Of a stretch of DNA of 64,000 nt, positions 63,270 through 64,000 are shown one piece after another. The DNA is from Agrobacterium larrymoorei (lineage in GTDB: Bacteria; Pseudomonadota; Alphaproteobacteria; Rhizobiales; Rhizobiaceae): contig NZ_CP039692.1 of the NCBI RefSeq assembly GCF_005145045.1, positions 248,001-312,000 on the forward strand. The letters run 5' to 3'. Numbering within the stretch: the stretch's first letter is position 1; every line of letters begins with the position of its first letter. The notes under the pieces are model-generated. The model was not told the DNA's origin and searched no databases. It saw only the letters and a list, made by a program, of their open reading frames with translations. The translations under genes and the position numbers were made by a program.

Positions 63270-64000
63270 TCAGTTACGCCATTTTCCAGCGTCATTCGTT
63301 GCATCGTCCTTGTGGAAAAAGCGCGATGCGGCTTCGGTTCTATTTCTCACATTCATCTTTTTGTAGATGTTGCGAACGTGAACCTTGACCGTATTTTCCG
63401 ACAATTTCAGACGGTCGGCGATGATCTTGTTCTGTGTTCCCTTGCACAGAAGATCGAGTATCTGCACCTCGCGCGTGGTCAGTGCGGAGAATTCATCTTT
63501 CTTTGCAGCAAGCGCATCGGCGCGGTTGGCGACCACGGCGCGCGTATCATACACGGTGCGAGAGGAGACTTCCGGACCGGCTGTGAGCTTGCCCAGCAGC
63601 GCAGACGGAAAATGCTCGCCACCCTTTATGAGAAGATCGACCGCCGCCAGAAAAACATCGAGCCGCAGATTCAATGGAAGAACGCCATCGATGATGCGCG
63701 TTTCCACCAGTTGCTTGAGATAGGTCTCGATCATGTCGATCGCGTCGATGACGAGCGCTATACGGGCATTGGGATGCTTGAAGCGGAGCTCGTCCAGCAA
63801 ATCCTCCAGCTGTGCGCCGGATAGCTTATAAAGAAGGACGAGTTTGACGTCCTGAATATTCCGGCTTGCGACATTGCCAGACGGACCGTCGCTGATAACG
63901 TCGCAAGCTGGAAATTTCTTTCCGAGTGCCTCCACGAGACATTCGGAAAAAAGATCGGCGTTGGCTACGACAAGGATACTGCCGCTCGTTGATAGGATTT
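63270..64000 (-). CDS. LuxR-type response regulator, 5' end beyond the window
   Basis: About 243 residues are visible; the frame stays open to the right edge, so the start lies outside. The C-terminus has a full LuxR helix-turn-helix (LTTREVQILDLLCKGTQNKI, then LKLSENTVKVHVRNIYKKMN). The N-terminal part reads like a receiver domain (ILVVANADLFSECLVEALG), but the strand that normally holds the phosphorylated aspartate reads VKLVLLYKLSG, with tyrosine at that place. A GTG at 63935 could mimic a start but would cut the receiver domain. It probably regulates without phosphorylation. The MCP-like gene downstream may be its target or partner. Confidence 0.83.
   Translation of the reverse strand, partial: ILSTSGSILVVANADLFSECLVEALGKKFPACDVISDGPSGNVASRNIQDVKLVLLYKLSGAQLEDLLDELRFKHPNARIALVIDAIDMIETYLKQLVETRIIDGVLPLNLRLDVFLAAVDLLIKGGEHFPSALLGKLTAGPEVSSRTVYDTRAVVANRADALAAKKDEFSALTTREVQILDLLCKGTQNKIIADRLKLSENTVKVHVRNIYKKMNVRNRTEAASRFFHKDDATNDAGKWRN

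Noticed and set aside
63270..63935. Treating GTG 63935 as the real start of the LuxR-type gene
   Set aside because: The frame stays open to the window edge and the added residues read as the first strand of a receiver domain, so the gene is partial.

Overview
The window reads as chromosomal DNA of a member of the Rhizobiaceae, most likely Agrobacterium or a close Rhizobium. The grounds are a G+C-rich coding bias, many ABC solute importers packed in operons, a glycerol catabolic cluster in the order glpRD-glpSTPQUV known from Rhizobium leguminosarum, a fused FhuB permease, and three copies of one dispersed palindromic intergenic repeat. This placement is inferred from gene content; no sequence search was run. 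Coding density is high. I saw no rRNA, tRNA, CRISPR array, insertion sequence or phage gene.

Layout. 0-8.9 kb (+): a biotin carboxylase/biotin-carrier protein, a complete Dpp/Opp-type peptide importer and an M14 metallocarboxypeptidase, forming one operon apart from a hairpin and repeat in the middle. 8.9-12.5 kb (-): a small secreted protein and a type I secretion ATPase/adaptor pair. 12.7-18.0 kb (-): a second oligopeptide importer (oppABC plus a double ATPase). 18.4-26.9 kb (+): glpR, glpD and the glycerol ABC importer glpSTPQUV. 27.0-31.2 kb (-): a flavin-dependent oxidoreductase and a ProU-type quaternary amine importer. 31.6-35.3 kb (+): class II fructose-bisphosphate aldolase, 1-Cys peroxiredoxin and an ABC-F ATPase. 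35.3-41.2 kb (-): a membrane diguanylate cyclase, a DUF2171 protein and fhuDBC.

41.4-54.0 kb is the most unusual part. It combines a GTP cyclohydrolase II with a degenerate N-terminal half, a 6-pyruvoyl-tetrahydropterin synthase homologue that has lost its catalytic residues, a stand-alone RibD-type reductase and a medium-chain dehydrogenase without the usual zinc cysteine. With them are a GT4 glycosyltransferase, two methyltransferases, a CDP-alcohol phosphatidyltransferase, a flippase-like membrane protein and an LtaS/MdoB-like membrane hydrolase. Cytochrome b561, FAD/NAD(P) and MOSC proteins follow. I infer a pathway that turns GTP into a modified pyrimidine or pteridine, possibly glycosylated, methylated and attached to lipid. 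No described pathway that I recognise has this composition.

54.0-64.0 kb (-): a GH144-like glucanase, an AttEFGH-like ABC/FtsX export system with its CrtC-like lipocalin partner, a 2H phosphoesterase, a DUF2188 protein, an EamA transporter, a soluble MCP-like protein with a degenerate signalling tip, and a LuxR-type regulator that runs off the right edge.

Much of the window serves uptake and use of peptides, glycerol, quaternary amines and hydroxamate siderophores, as expected of a soil and rhizosphere heterotroph.
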